Below are positions 33,730-41,633 of a DNA stretch of 60,825 nt, piece by piece. The position numbers and the translations under genes were made by a program. Positions within the stretch are counted from its first letter, which is position 1, and each line of letters starts with the position of its first letter. This DNA comes from Pseudomonadota bacterium. Its GTDB lineage: Bacteria > Pseudomonadota > Gammaproteobacteria > Steroidobacterales > Steroidobacteraceae. The notes beneath the pieces are model-generated. The model was not told the origin of the DNA and did no database searches. It worked only from the letters and a program-made list of their open reading frames with translations. The stretch spans positions 1-60,825 of the forward strand of contig JAEYXD010000031.1 of assembly GCA_023428645.1 (NCBI GenBank), written 5' to 3'.

Positions 33730-34911
33730 TCACTTTGCGATTTTGGAAAGCGCTTCGCGTAGTTGCTCGACGTGCTCGCTCGCGAGCACGAATGGCGCCA
33801 GGATGCGCAAGACGTGCGGATCCGCGCTCGTGCCCGTGAGAATGTCCTGATCGAGCAGCTCGGCCTGTACGTCCTTCGCGGGACGCGAGCAGCGCAAGCC
33901 GAGCAGCAAGCCGGCGCCCTGTGTGTCGACGACCGGGCCGACGAGGCACGTCTCGCGAATCTGTTGTGATCGTTCGCGCACGTTCTGCAGCAGGTTCTCG
34001 GATTCGATGATGTCGATGACGGCTTCGACGATCGCGCAGGCCATCGGGCCGCCGCCGAACGTCGTACCGAGCGAGTCGGTCTTGAGATACGGCACGATGT
34101 GATCGCCGACGAGGATCGCGGAGACCGGGAAGCCCGCGCCCAGCGCCTTCGCGGTCGTGATGATATCGGGCGTGATGCCGTACATGTTCGCCGCGAACGG
34201 ATAGCCCGTCCGGCCGACACCGCACTGCACCTCGTCGAAGATGAGCAGCGAGCCGTTCTCGGTGCAGCGCACGCGCAGCGCCGCGAGGAATTCCTGCGGC
34301 AGGTCGACCGCGCCGGCGACGCCTTGCACCGGCTCGACGATGACGGCGGCCGTCGCATCGCTGATGAGCGTGCCGAGTCGATCGATGTCGGTCGGCTTGA
34401 TGAATTTCACGTCGAACGGCTTGTCCGGAAAGCCGTACCACTTTTTGTCCGCGCCCCACGTGACGGCGCCTGCCGCCGCGGTGCGGCCATGGAAGCTGCC
34501 TTCGACGGCGACGATCTCCGTGCCGCCCGTCATCTTGCACGCGATCTTCAATGCGTTCTCGTTCGCTTCGGCGCCCGAGTTGATGAAGAACACGGTGTCG
34601 AGGCCGAGCCCGCAGAATTGCGCGAGCTTCGTCGCGGCGCGCCGGCGCACGTCGAGCGGCACGGCATTACTTTGAAAGCACAGGTTGCGCGCCTGACTCG
34701 TCAGCGCCTCGACCCAGCGCGGATGGTTGTAGCCGAGCGCCGCGACGGCGTGCCCGCCGTACAGATCCAGCACGCGGCGGCCGCCGGGCGTGCGCAGGTA
34801 CACGCCTTCCGCATCGACGACCTCGAGCGGAAATTGCGCGAACACGGGCGCCAGATGATCCGGCAGCGCCCGACTGATCGAAGTCACGTTGTCTCTTTTA
34901 TGTGCTTCCAT
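33730..34911 (-). CDS. argD: acetylornithine aminotransferase (class III, PLP)
   Basis: 393 residues. INSGAEANENALKIACKMTG, FHGRTAAAGAVTWG, VIVEPVQGVAGAVDLPQEFL and IFDEVQCGVGRTG are class III aminotransferase signatures. The PLP lysine is in DIITTAKALGAGFPV. It converts N-acylglutamate semialdehyde to N-acylornithine. It follows argC by 15 bp and precedes argF' by 7 bp, so it is in the middle of the operon. Confidence 0.95.
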   Translation of the reverse strand: MEAHKRDNVTSISRALPDHLAPVFAQFPLEVVDAEGVYLRTPGGRRVLDLYGGHAVAALGYNHPRWVEALTSQARNLCFQSNAVPLDVRRRAATKLAQFCGLGLDTVFFINSGAEANENALKIACKMTGGTEIVAVEGSFHGRTAAAGAVTWGADKKWYGFPDKPFDVKFIKPTDIDRLGTLISDATAAVIVEPVQGVAGAVDLPQEFLAALRVRCTENGSLLIFDEVQCGVGRTGYPFAANMYGITPDIITTAKALGAGFPVSAILVGDHIVPYLKTDSLGTTFGGGPMACAIVEAVIDIIESENLLQNVRERSQQIRETCLVGPVVDTQGAGLLLGLRCSRPAKDVQAELLDQDILTGTSADPHVLRILAPFVLASEHVEQLREALSKIAK

Positions 34912-34926
34912 CGTGAAACCTGCTTC

Positions 34927-35997
34927 TTACGTCCAGCCAGGCGCCGGCGCGGCGAGACCCGTCGTCTCGTCGAAGCCGTACACCCGGTTCAGCCATTGCA
35001 TCGCGCCGCCCGCGGCGCCCTTCACCAGATTGTCGATCGCGCACATCACGACGACGCTGTGGCCGTTCGCCGCGCCGCTCACGTAGGCGTAGTTGCTGCT
35101 CGCGACATCCTTGATGTGCGGCAGCTCGGGCGCGACGCGCACGAACGGCTTGCCGCGATAGAACTCGCCGAGCGCGCCCAGCAGCTCCGCGGTCTTGAGC
35201 GGCCGTTTCGCCTGCGCTTGTACCGTGACGTGAATGCCGCGCGCGAACGGACCGGAGTGCGGCACGAAATTGAATTCAGCTTGGACGTCCGTCGCCGCGC
35301 GCGCAAGCGCCGTGATTTCCGGCGTATGCCGATGCGCCAGCGGGTTGTACGCGTACAGGTCGCTGTGCCGTTGCGGGTGATGCGTGCCTGGCGCGGGCGT
35401 GCGGCCCGAGCCGGTGCTGCCGGTGATGCCCGCGACGAACAAGCGTGGCTCGATCAGATCGCGCTTCAGCAGCGGCACGCTCGCGAGCAGCACCGCCGTC
35501 GCGAAGCAGCCGGGATGAGCGACATGCGGCGTCGTCGCCTCGTCCAGGTGTTCGGGTACCGCGCACGTGAAGTGTGGAATGCGCTCCGGCGCGCCGTGCG
35601 CATGTTTGTACACGGCCTCGTAGGCCCCCGGCGTCGTGTAGCGATAGTCCGCCGAGATGTCGATGACGCGCGCATCGCGCCGGTTCGCTTCGGCGGCCTT
35701 GAGCAGATCGTCGATGAGCTTCGCGGCGACGCCGTGCGGCGCGGCCGACACGATCACGGATCTCGGCAGCGAGCCGACGAGCTGCATGACATCGGCGAGG
35801 CTCGAGAACGTCAGCGTCGGATAGACGGGCGCCAGGTGCGCGAATGACTTCGCCACGAGCTCGCCGGGCTGACTGTCGGACAGGATCGCCCGCAGCTCGA
35901 TGTGCAGATGCGCGGCGATCAAGCGCAGCAGCTCGCCGGCGACGTAGCCGGTGCCGCCGAGGACGATCGCGGGAAGTTTTTCGGTGCTCATGGTCAT
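34927..35997 (-). CDS. argC: N-acetyl-gamma-glutamyl-phosphate reductase
   Basis: 356 residues. The N-terminal NAD(P)-binding loop is VLGGTGYVAGELLRL, the catalytic Cys is in VAHPGCFATAVLL, and GITGSTGSGRTP and HSGPFARGIHVTVQ are conserved. It reduces N-acylglutamyl phosphate to the semialdehyde. A second ATG two codons in (35991) could also be used. It lies 33 bp after the P-loop protein gene. Confidence 0.95.
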   Translation of the reverse strand: MTMSTEKLPAIVLGGTGYVAGELLRLIAAHLHIELRAILSDSQPGELVAKSFAHLAPVYPTLTFSSLADVMQLVGSLPRSVIVSAAPHGVAAKLIDDLLKAAEANRRDARVIDISADYRYTTPGAYEAVYKHAHGAPERIPHFTCAVPEHLDEATTPHVAHPGCFATAVLLASVPLLKRDLIEPRLFVAGITGSTGSGRTPAPGTHHPQRHSDLYAYNPLAHRHTPEITALARAATDVQAEFNFVPHSGPFARGIHVTVQAQAKRPLKTAELLGALGEFYRGKPFVRVAPELPHIKDVASSNYAYVSGAANGHSVVVMCAIDNLVKGAAGGAMQWLNRVYGFDETTGLAAPAPGWT

Positions 35998-36030
35998 CTC
36001 GATTCTCTTGCTCGGGCGGGCGGCGCGCCG

Positions 36031-37110
36031 CTAGTCGTTGACGGTCGCTCGCGCCTTCGCCTGCAATCCGACCGATTCGATGACGCGATCGCCGAGCGCC
36101 GCGCCATCGGTGATCGCGTTGAAGGCCGGCACACCGAATTGATCGCGAATGATGTTGACGCCGACCGCATTGTCGGTCGCCGGGCCCGTGACGACGGACG
36201 GCTCGATGCCGAATTTCTCGCGCAGCAGCTTCACGCCGCCCCACGCGGCGACCGGATCATTCGCCGACAACACGACGGAGGTGAGCGTCTTGCGAATGTC
36301 CTCGGCGGCGAGGATCGCCTCGACGCCATAAGCGCCGAGGATGCCGTCACCGAGCTCGAACACGATGACGTCCGGCTCGCCTTGCGACATTTCCGTGAGC
36401 AACGCGCGCGTGATCGCGGGTCCGGTCTTCGCCGTCGTCGTGACGACGCCGAGGTCCGTGAAGATCATGCTGCGGCGGGCGCCGGCGTCTTCCATCGCGA
36501 GGATGTCGCGCCGCAGCGAGACGCCCGTGGCCTTGAAGGCGTGCACGTTGAGTCCGCGATGACGCATGCGCGCGACGATCGCGCAGGCGGCGGCCGTCTT
36601 GCCGGCTTCCATGCAGGTGCCGGCGAGCGCGACGACCGGAACGCCGTGGGTATTGACCGTGGCGTTGAGATCGAGCCGCTTGTAGCCAACGCGCGCCGGC
36701 ACGCCGATGCGCTCACCGAGATACGGGAACTGCAGCACGACGCCGATGACGCGGGCGTCGAACGGCCGGCCCTTCTCCGGATTCGCCGAGTCGACGACAC
36801 CGAGCACGCCGCCGATGTTGAGCACTTGAATGATGTCGCCTTCCTTGACCGATTCGGGCAGATGACCCGAGTACCCGAACAGCGCCTGCCGATGACCGAG
36901 CGCGCCGACGATGATGTCGCCCTTCGCGAGCTTCGCCATGCGTCCGCTCGTGAGTTCGAGCGTGTTGTACGTCGACTTGTTGTTCAGCACCTCGCACACG
37001 AGCACGACGCCTTCCTCGCAGGGAATGTCGACGGTCTCGACCCGCAGCTCATGACCCAAGTTCAGCGCTTGAGTGATGGAGGCAACTTTATCGACGACGA
37101 CGGTTTTCAT
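36031..37110 (-). CDS. P-loop NTPase of unknown function inside the arginine operon
   Basis: 359 residues. The N-terminal half (1-150) is beta-rich (VLVCEVLNNKSTYNTLEL, IIVGALGHRQALFGYSGHLP). The C-terminal half starts with a Walker A motif in ALAGTCMEAGKTAAACAIVA, then FKATGVSLRRDILAMEDAGA, IFTDLGVVTT and VIVFELGDGILGAYG, a layout like dethiobiotin-synthetase or DUF1611-like P-loop proteins. I do not recognise the exact family. It sits between argG and argC, where Bacteroidetes arg clusters carry (as I recall) an N-acyltransferase gene near argG. No N-acylglutamate synthase or deacylase gene is in the operon, so a pathway role is possible but unproven. Confidence 0.8.
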   Translation of the reverse strand: MKTVVVDKVASITQALNLGHELRVETVDIPCEEGVVLVCEVLNNKSTYNTLELTSGRMAKLAKGDIIVGALGHRQALFGYSGHLPESVKEGDIIQVLNIGGVLGVVDSANPEKGRPFDARVIGVVLQFPYLGERIGVPARVGYKRLDLNATVNTHGVPVVALAGTCMEAGKTAAACAIVARMRHRGLNVHAFKATGVSLRRDILAMEDAGARRSMIFTDLGVVTTTAKTGPAITRALLTEMSQGEPDVIVFELGDGILGAYGVEAILAAEDIRKTLTSVVLSANDPVAAWGGVKLLREKFGIEPSVVTGPATDNAVGVNIIRDQFGVPAFNAITDGAALGDRVIESVGLQAKARATVND

Positions 37111-37143
37111 GGCTATGGCAATTGATCCTTCGATGAATTGAGG

Positions 37144-37187
37144 CGTCCCCTCCCCCGCAACGCGGGGGAGGGACAGGGAGGGGGCGA
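37144..37187. repeat. dispersed GC-rich palindromic element, inverted copy
   Basis: CCCCTCCCCCGCAACGCGGG then GGAGGGACAGGGAGGGGGCG is the reverse complement of the element at 8491, 41529 and 55286. It fills the short gap between argG and the P-loop gene within the operon, so its hairpin is transcribed and could affect message stability at that junction. Confidence 0.65.
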
Positions 37188-37190
37188 CCC

Positions 37191-38414
37191 CTACTTCCCG
37201 CGTCCGGCGCGGGTCCAGAACATTCCAGGCAGCCCGACCATCTTCGAGAATCCGAGCGCGTCGGCGGCGGTCCACTCGCCCGCGGCCTCGCCATAGACGC
37301 CCTTCGAGGCGGCCATGATCGAGTACGGCGAGGTCACGCCTTCGATGAAGGCAGTGCCCGGGCGATACAGCACTTTCACCTCGCCCGTGACGCGCGACTG
37401 CGAGGAGAGCATCAGCGCCTCGATGTCGCGACACACCGGATCCAGGTGCTGACCCTCGTGCACCAGATCGCCGTACGGCGCGGCCACCATGTCTTTCACG
37501 CGCTGCTGGCGGCCCGTCATCACGAGCTTTTCGAGCTCGCGATGCGCGCTGATGAGCACCTCGGCGGCTGGCGCTTCGAACGCGACGCGTCCCTTCGTGC
37601 CGATGATCGTGTCGCCGAGATGAATGCCGCGGCCGACGCCGAACTTCGCGCCGATCGTCTCGAGTCGCTCGATCACCGTCACCGCATCGAGCTTCTCGCC
37701 GTCGAGGCCGGTCGGCACGCCTTGCTCGAAGCTGATCGTGTGCGATTCGGGCGCGCTCGGCTTCGTGAACGCATCCTTCGAGAGCACCCACGCGTGATCG
37801 GGAATGCTGCCTTCGGACGTCAGCGTCTCCTTGCCGCCGATCGTCACGCCCCACAAGCCGCGGTTCACGGAGTAGGCGGCGCCGTACGGCGGGATCGTGA
37901 GCTTGCGATCTTCCAGATACTTGAGCTGTTCCGGGCGCTTGAACGCCTTGTCGCGCACCGGCGCGAGAATCGTGAGCTCAGGCGCGAGCGTGCGCAGCGC
38001 GACTTCGAAGCGCACCTGGTCGTTGCCGGCGGCCGTGCAGCCGTGCGCGACGACCTTGGTCCCGAGCTTGCGCGCCCACTCGGCAATCGTCTGCGCCTGC
38101 ATGACGCGCTCGGCGCCGACGCACAGCGGATACATCTGGCCGCGCTTCACGTTGCCGATGATGAGGTACTTGATGACCTGCTCGAAGTAGCCCTGTTTCG
38201 CCTCGACGAGGATGTGGTCCTGCGCGCCGAGCGCGCGGGCGCGCTGGTCGAGCACTTTCGCGGCTTCGGCATCGATGCCGCCCGTGTCGACCGTCACCGT
38301 GATGATCGGACGACCATAGTTTTCCTTCAGCCACGGCACGAGGAACGACGTGTCGAGGCCGCCCGAGAAGGCGAGAAGAATGGGCTCATTGCCGGCGGGA
38401 AGTGTGTCGCTCAT
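37191..38414 (-). CDS. argG: argininosuccinate synthase
   Basis: 407 residues. The ATP pyrophosphatase loop is LLAFSGGLDTSFLVPWLKE. KYLIIGNVKRGQMYPL, VAHGCTAAGNDQVRFEVALR and NRGLWGVTIGGKETLTSEGS follow. It joins citrulline and aspartate using ATP. The sequence belongs to the divergent ArgG group of Xanthomonas and Bacteroidetes rather than the common AYSGGLDTS group, in line with the N-acylornithine-type carbamoyltransferase of this operon. It follows argR by 57 bp. Confidence 0.95.
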   Translation of the reverse strand: MSDTLPAGNEPILLAFSGGLDTSFLVPWLKENYGRPIITVTVDTGGIDAEAAKVLDQRARALGAQDHILVEAKQGYFEQVIKYLIIGNVKRGQMYPLCVGAERVMQAQTIAEWARKLGTKVVAHGCTAAGNDQVRFEVALRTLAPELTILAPVRDKAFKRPEQLKYLEDRKLTIPPYGAAYSVNRGLWGVTIGGKETLTSEGSIPDHAWVLSKDAFTKPSAPESHTISFEQGVPTGLDGEKLDAVTVIERLETIGAKFGVGRGIHLGDTIIGTKGRVAFEAPAAEVLISAHRELEKLVMTGRQQRVKDMVAAPYGDLVHEGQHLDPVCRDIEALMLSSQSRVTGEVKVLYRPGTAFIEGVTSPYSIMAASKGVYGEAAGEWTAADALGFSKMVGLPGMFWTRAGRGK

Positions 38415-38471
38415 GAAAAATGCGTCAGTGAGGTGAGTTGGAAGATCGGATCGGCCCGCGCGTGCGCGCGA

Positions 38472-38933
38472 TCAGCCGATGCGCTCGCCGAAGATATCGC
38501 GCATGCGATCGCGCAGCTTGCGCTGCTCGCGGCCATCTTCGGTGGCGAGGAAAATCGTATCGTCGCCGGAGATCGTGCCGACGACCTCGGGCCAATTTGC
38601 CTGATCGATGGCGACGGCGACGCTCTGGGCGTGGCCGGCCGTCGTTTTAACGACCGTCAACGACGGCCCGGCCGTACGTACCGCGAGGACGAAGTTCGCG
38701 ACGGCCGCGAATGGATTCGCTTCCACCGCGTTGTCGCCCGGCAGGATGTAGCGATCGCCCGCCTTGGCGACGCCGAGCTCGCGCAGATCCCGGCTCACGC
38801 TCGACTGCGTCGCTTCGAAGCCCTGCTTGCGCAGCACTTTCACCAGCTCGTCCTGATTGCGCACGGTCGACTCCCGGATGATCCGGAGAATCGCCGCGCG
38901 GCGCGAGACGGATTGGTGAATTTCAGCGGCCAT
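38472..38933 (-). CDS. argR: arginine repressor ArgR
   Basis: 153 residues. The N-terminal winged helix has RRAAILRIIRESTVRNQDEL and the recognition helix ATQSSVSRDLRELGVAKAG. The C-terminal hexamerisation and arginine-binding domain has VVKTTAGHAQSVAVAIDQ and VVGTISGDDTIFLAT, including the Asp-Asp pair that binds arginine. ATG 38933 gives the correct N-terminus. As first gene of the operon, behind two ARG-box-like sites, it probably represses its own operon when arginine is plentiful. Confidence 0.93.
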   Translation of the reverse strand: MAAEIHQSVSRRAAILRIIRESTVRNQDELVKVLRKQGFEATQSSVSRDLRELGVAKAGDRYILPGDNAVEANPFAAVANFVLAVRTAGPSLTVVKTTAGHAQSVAVAIDQANWPEVVGTISGDDTIFLATEDGREQRKLRDRMRDIFGERIG

Positions 38934-38987
38934 CGACAGGAACTGGCTCCGGATCAAGGTGACGGCGTACGGGGCAGCCTGAGCGAC

Positions 38988-39034
38988 TGCATAAAAACGC
39001 GCGCATCGTGCATAAATATGCAGGGGCTTGTCAA
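38988..39034 (-). promoter_or_regulatory. paired ARG boxes over the argR operon promoter
   Basis: TGCATAAATATGCA (39009-39022) has the form of an ArgR box (TGNAT-4-ATNCA). A second, weaker copy, TGCATAAAAACGCG (38988-39001), has its centre exactly 21 bp away, the spacing at which ArgR hexamers bind paired boxes in E. coli. On the reverse strand a perfect TTGACA (39034-39029) lies just upstream with a weak CACGAT at 18 bp. The boxes therefore overlap the -10 region and start point, about 55-90 bp before argR. Confidence 0.65.
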
Positions 39035-39051
39035 GGCTCGTGCGCGGCAGG

Positions 39052-39975
39052 CTAGGCGCCCGCCACCGCGGCAATTCTCCTCGATCGCCATACCCCGTCC
39101 GCCGCGTAGATCGCGAGCGCGGTCCAGATGAGCGAGAAACCGATCGCCCGATCCTGGGTGAAGGGCTCGTGAAACACGAAGATCCCGAGCGAGAGCTGCA
39201 GCGTCGGGCCGATGTATTGCATCAACCCGACCGTGGAGTAGGGGATGCGGCGCGCGCCAAACGCAAAGAGCACGAGCGGAAGCGCGCTCAACGGTCCGGC
39301 CAGGATCAGCAGCAGATCGATGCCGATGCCCTGATGCACGAAGGCCGCGGTGCCCGCGAGCTGACACCAGACCAGGAAGCCGAGGCCGAACGGCAAGAGA
39401 ATGAGCGTCTCGCTCGCCAGGCCGGCGAGGGCATCGACCTGCACGACCTTGCGAACGAGACCGTACAGGCCGAACGTGATCGCGAGCGTCAACGCGAGCC
39501 ATGGCGGGTGACCCGCGCTCCATGTCAGGTAGGAGACGCCGATCGCGGCAATCGCGACCGCGGTCCATTGCGTTCGGTTCAGACGCTCGGACAGCACGAC
39601 GACGCCGAGCACGACGTTCAGGAGCGGATTGATGAAATAGCCGAGGCTCGTTTCGACGACGCGGCCGTTCGCGATGCCCCACACGTACGTGATCCAGTTG
39701 ATGCTGATGAGCAGCGCGCTCAGGCACAGGCGCGAGCGGGTGTGCGGCTGCGACAGCGCCGACCACACCGTCGTGAGCTCGCGGCGCATCGCGAGCCAGG
39801 CGAAGGCGAATACGCATCCCCAGACGAGACGATGCGCGGTGACCTGCAGCACCGGCACCGAATGCAAGGATTTCAAATAGAGCGGCAGCAATCCCCAGAT
39901 GAAGAACGCGGCGGCCACGGCGGCCAGACCACGGCCGTCGAAATGGTTCGGCGGCGGCGAGGCGGGCTGATTCAT
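39052..39975 (-). CDS. rarD: RarD-type EamA transporter
   Basis: 307 residues with about ten membrane helices. GLAAVAAAFFIWGLLPLYLK, HRLVWGCVFAF, NWITYVWGIANGRVVETSLG and GYFINPLLNVVLGV are typical of RarD (chloramphenicol-sensitivity protein family). It belongs to the drug/metabolite transporter superfamily; the real substrate is unknown. It lies upstream of the argR promoter on the same strand but separated by it. Confidence 0.9.
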   Translation of the reverse strand: MNQPASPPPNHFDGRGLAAVAAAFFIWGLLPLYLKSLHSVPVLQVTAHRLVWGCVFAFAWLAMRRELTTVWSALSQPHTRSRLCLSALLISINWITYVWGIANGRVVETSLGYFINPLLNVVLGVVVLSERLNRTQWTAVAIAAIGVSYLTWSAGHPPWLALTLAITFGLYGLVRKVVQVDALAGLASETLILLPFGLGFLVWCQLAGTAAFVHQGIGIDLLLILAGPLSALPLVLFAFGARRIPYSTVGLMQYIGPTLQLSLGIFVFHEPFTQDRAIGFSLIWTALAIYAADGVWRSRRIAAVAGA

Positions 39976-40040
39976 TGGAGTATGAAGAAGCGACGGGCGG
40001 GCATGATAGCTTAAGCGCCGGTCATTGATGTGCCAACGCC

Positions 40041-40652
40041 ATGTCCTCGAACCTTGAGCTCGCGCGACGCCTGCTCGCGCTGTCGCAAACGGGCTTGCAC
40101 TTCACCCTGCAAGAGTACGATCGCGAGCGCTACCGTGAGATCGCCGCGATCGGCGCGCAGCTCCTCGCGAACGAGTCCACGCATTCGCCGGAGGCCTTGC
40201 GCAACACATGGTTCGTCGAAGACGGCTATGCGACGCCGAAGATGGACGTGCGCGGCGCCATCTATAGAGACGACACCGTGCTGCTCGTACGCGAGACGAT
40301 CGACGGCAAATGGACGCTGCCCGGCGGCTGGGCCGATGTGAACGACACGCCATCCTATGCCGTGGAAAAGGAGATCGAGCAGGAATCCGGCTACACCGCG
40401 AAAGCCGTGAAGCTCGCGGCGCTCTACGATCGCAACAAGCACCATCCGCCGTACCTGTTTCATTCCTGGAAGGCGATCTTCATCTGCGACATCACGGGCG
40501 GCGCACCGCGTTTCAGCAACGAGACCGACGGCGTCGAGTTCTTCAAGCTCGACGAGCTGCCGGAGCTGTCGACAGGCAGATCGACTGCAGAGCAGATCCG
40601 CCGCATGTACGTGCATCATTTGCAGCGGGAGTTGCCGACCGAATTCGACTAA
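40041..40652 (+). CDS. NUDIX hydrolase with N-terminal Nudix_N-type domain
   Basis: 203 residues. An N-terminal helical domain (LARRLLALSQTGLHF, then EYDRERYREIAAIGAQLL) is followed by a Nudix fold with DVRGAIYRDDTVLLV and KWTLPGGWADVNDTPSYAVE. The Nudix box is GWADVND....KEIEQESGY, with Asp for the first Glu, Lys for Arg and Gln for one Glu, as often seen in this N-domain group. It may act on ADP-ribose or nucleoside diphosphate derivatives; the altered box leaves activity uncertain. It is 10 bp upstream of the alpha/beta hydrolase gene. Confidence 0.88.
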   Translation: MSSNLELARRLLALSQTGLHFTLQEYDRERYREIAAIGAQLLANESTHSPEALRNTWFVEDGYATPKMDVRGAIYRDDTVLLVRETIDGKWTLPGGWADVNDTPSYAVEKEIEQESGYTAKAVKLAALYDRNKHHPPYLFHSWKAIFICDITGGAPRFSNETDGVEFFKLDELPELSTGRSTAEQIRRMYVHHLQRELPTEFD

Positions 40653-40662
40653 CATTTTCGTG

Positions 40663-41520
40663 ATGCCGCCCGCCTGGTTCACGAAAGCTGTAGCAGCACC
40701 GTCCGAGTCGCGCTTCGTCGACGTCGACGGAACACCGATCCACTATCTCGCCTGGAATCTCGCCGACGCGAACAAGCCCGGCTTGTTGTTCGCGCACGGA
40801 TTTCGCGCGCACGCCCGCTGGTGGAGCTTCGTCGCCCCGTTCTTCCTGAGCCGCTTCCGTGTCATCGCGCTCGATTTTTCCGGGATGGGCGACAGCGGCT
40901 GGCGGGAGCGCTACGAGCCGATGACGTTTTCGCGCGATATCGTCGGCGTGCTTCAGCATGCGGGCTTGTCGCGCGCGACGCTCGTCGGCCACAGCTTCGG
41001 CGGCAGCCGGGTGGCGCGCACGTGCGCGGAGTTTCCAGAGCATGTCGAGCGCGCGGTCATCATCGACAGTTACGTGCGCTTGCCGGAGATCGAACATCGC
41101 CTGCCGCCGCCGCTCGAGCCGCGGGCGAAGAAGCTGTATCCGACGTTCGAGGCTGCGCGCGCGAGGTTTCGGCTCGTGCCGGAGCACAATGCGGCCGAGC
41201 CTTATGTGCTCGACTACATCGCGGAGCATTCGATGCGCCCGCTGGACGGCGGTTTCGTATGGAAGTTCGACGAGAGCTTCATGCCGCGCAGCGTCCACGA
41301 AGACCCGGAAGGGGTCGTGCGCATGCTCGCGCGGATTCAGTGCCCCGTGACTTACATGTACGGTGATCAGAGCGTGATCGTGACGCGAGCGCTCGCCCAT
41401 GCGATCGCGAAGCGGCTCGCGCAGGGCCATGGGCCGATCGCGATTCCGCAGTCGCATCATCACGTGATGCTCGATCAACCGTTGGCGTTGGTCGCGGCGC
41501 TCAAGGGCGCTTTGTACTGA
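40663..41520 (+). CDS. alpha/beta hydrolase
   Basis: 285 residues. LLFAHGFRAHARWW is the oxyanion-hole strand. The nucleophile elbow is VGHSFGGSRVA (Ser near 112), an acid lies in YMYGDQSVIV, and the His is in IPQSHHHVMLDQP. It is a cytoplasmic esterase or related hydrolase of unknown substrate. ATG 40663 is used; a GTG directly before it is also possible. It is probably cotranscribed with the NUDIX gene. Confidence 0.88.
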   Translation: MPPAWFTKAVAAPSESRFVDVDGTPIHYLAWNLADANKPGLLFAHGFRAHARWWSFVAPFFLSRFRVIALDFSGMGDSGWRERYEPMTFSRDIVGVLQHAGLSRATLVGHSFGGSRVARTCAEFPEHVERAVIIDSYVRLPEIEHRLPPPLEPRAKKLYPTFEAARARFRLVPEHNAAEPYVLDYIAEHSMRPLDGGFVWKFDESFMPRSVHEDPEGVVRMLARIQCPVTYMYGDQSVIVTRALAHAIAKRLAQGHGPIAIPQSHHHVMLDQPLALVAALKGALY

Positions 41521-41528
41521 TCCGCCGC

Positions 41529-41570
41529 GCCCCCTCCCTGGCCCTCCCCCGCTGCGCGGAGGAGGGGACG
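41529..41570. repeat. dispersed GC-rich palindromic element
   Basis: CCCCCTCCCTGGCCCTCCCC then CGCTGCGCGGAGGAGGGGAC, nearly identical to the copy at 8491. It lies between the stop codons of the converging hydrolase and tamB genes. Confidence 0.65.
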
Positions 41571-41633
41571 CGCCCTTCCAGCGCGGAGCAGGGACTGCGC
41601 GCTCTCTGATCTCCGCTGCGATCGGAAGGTGTC

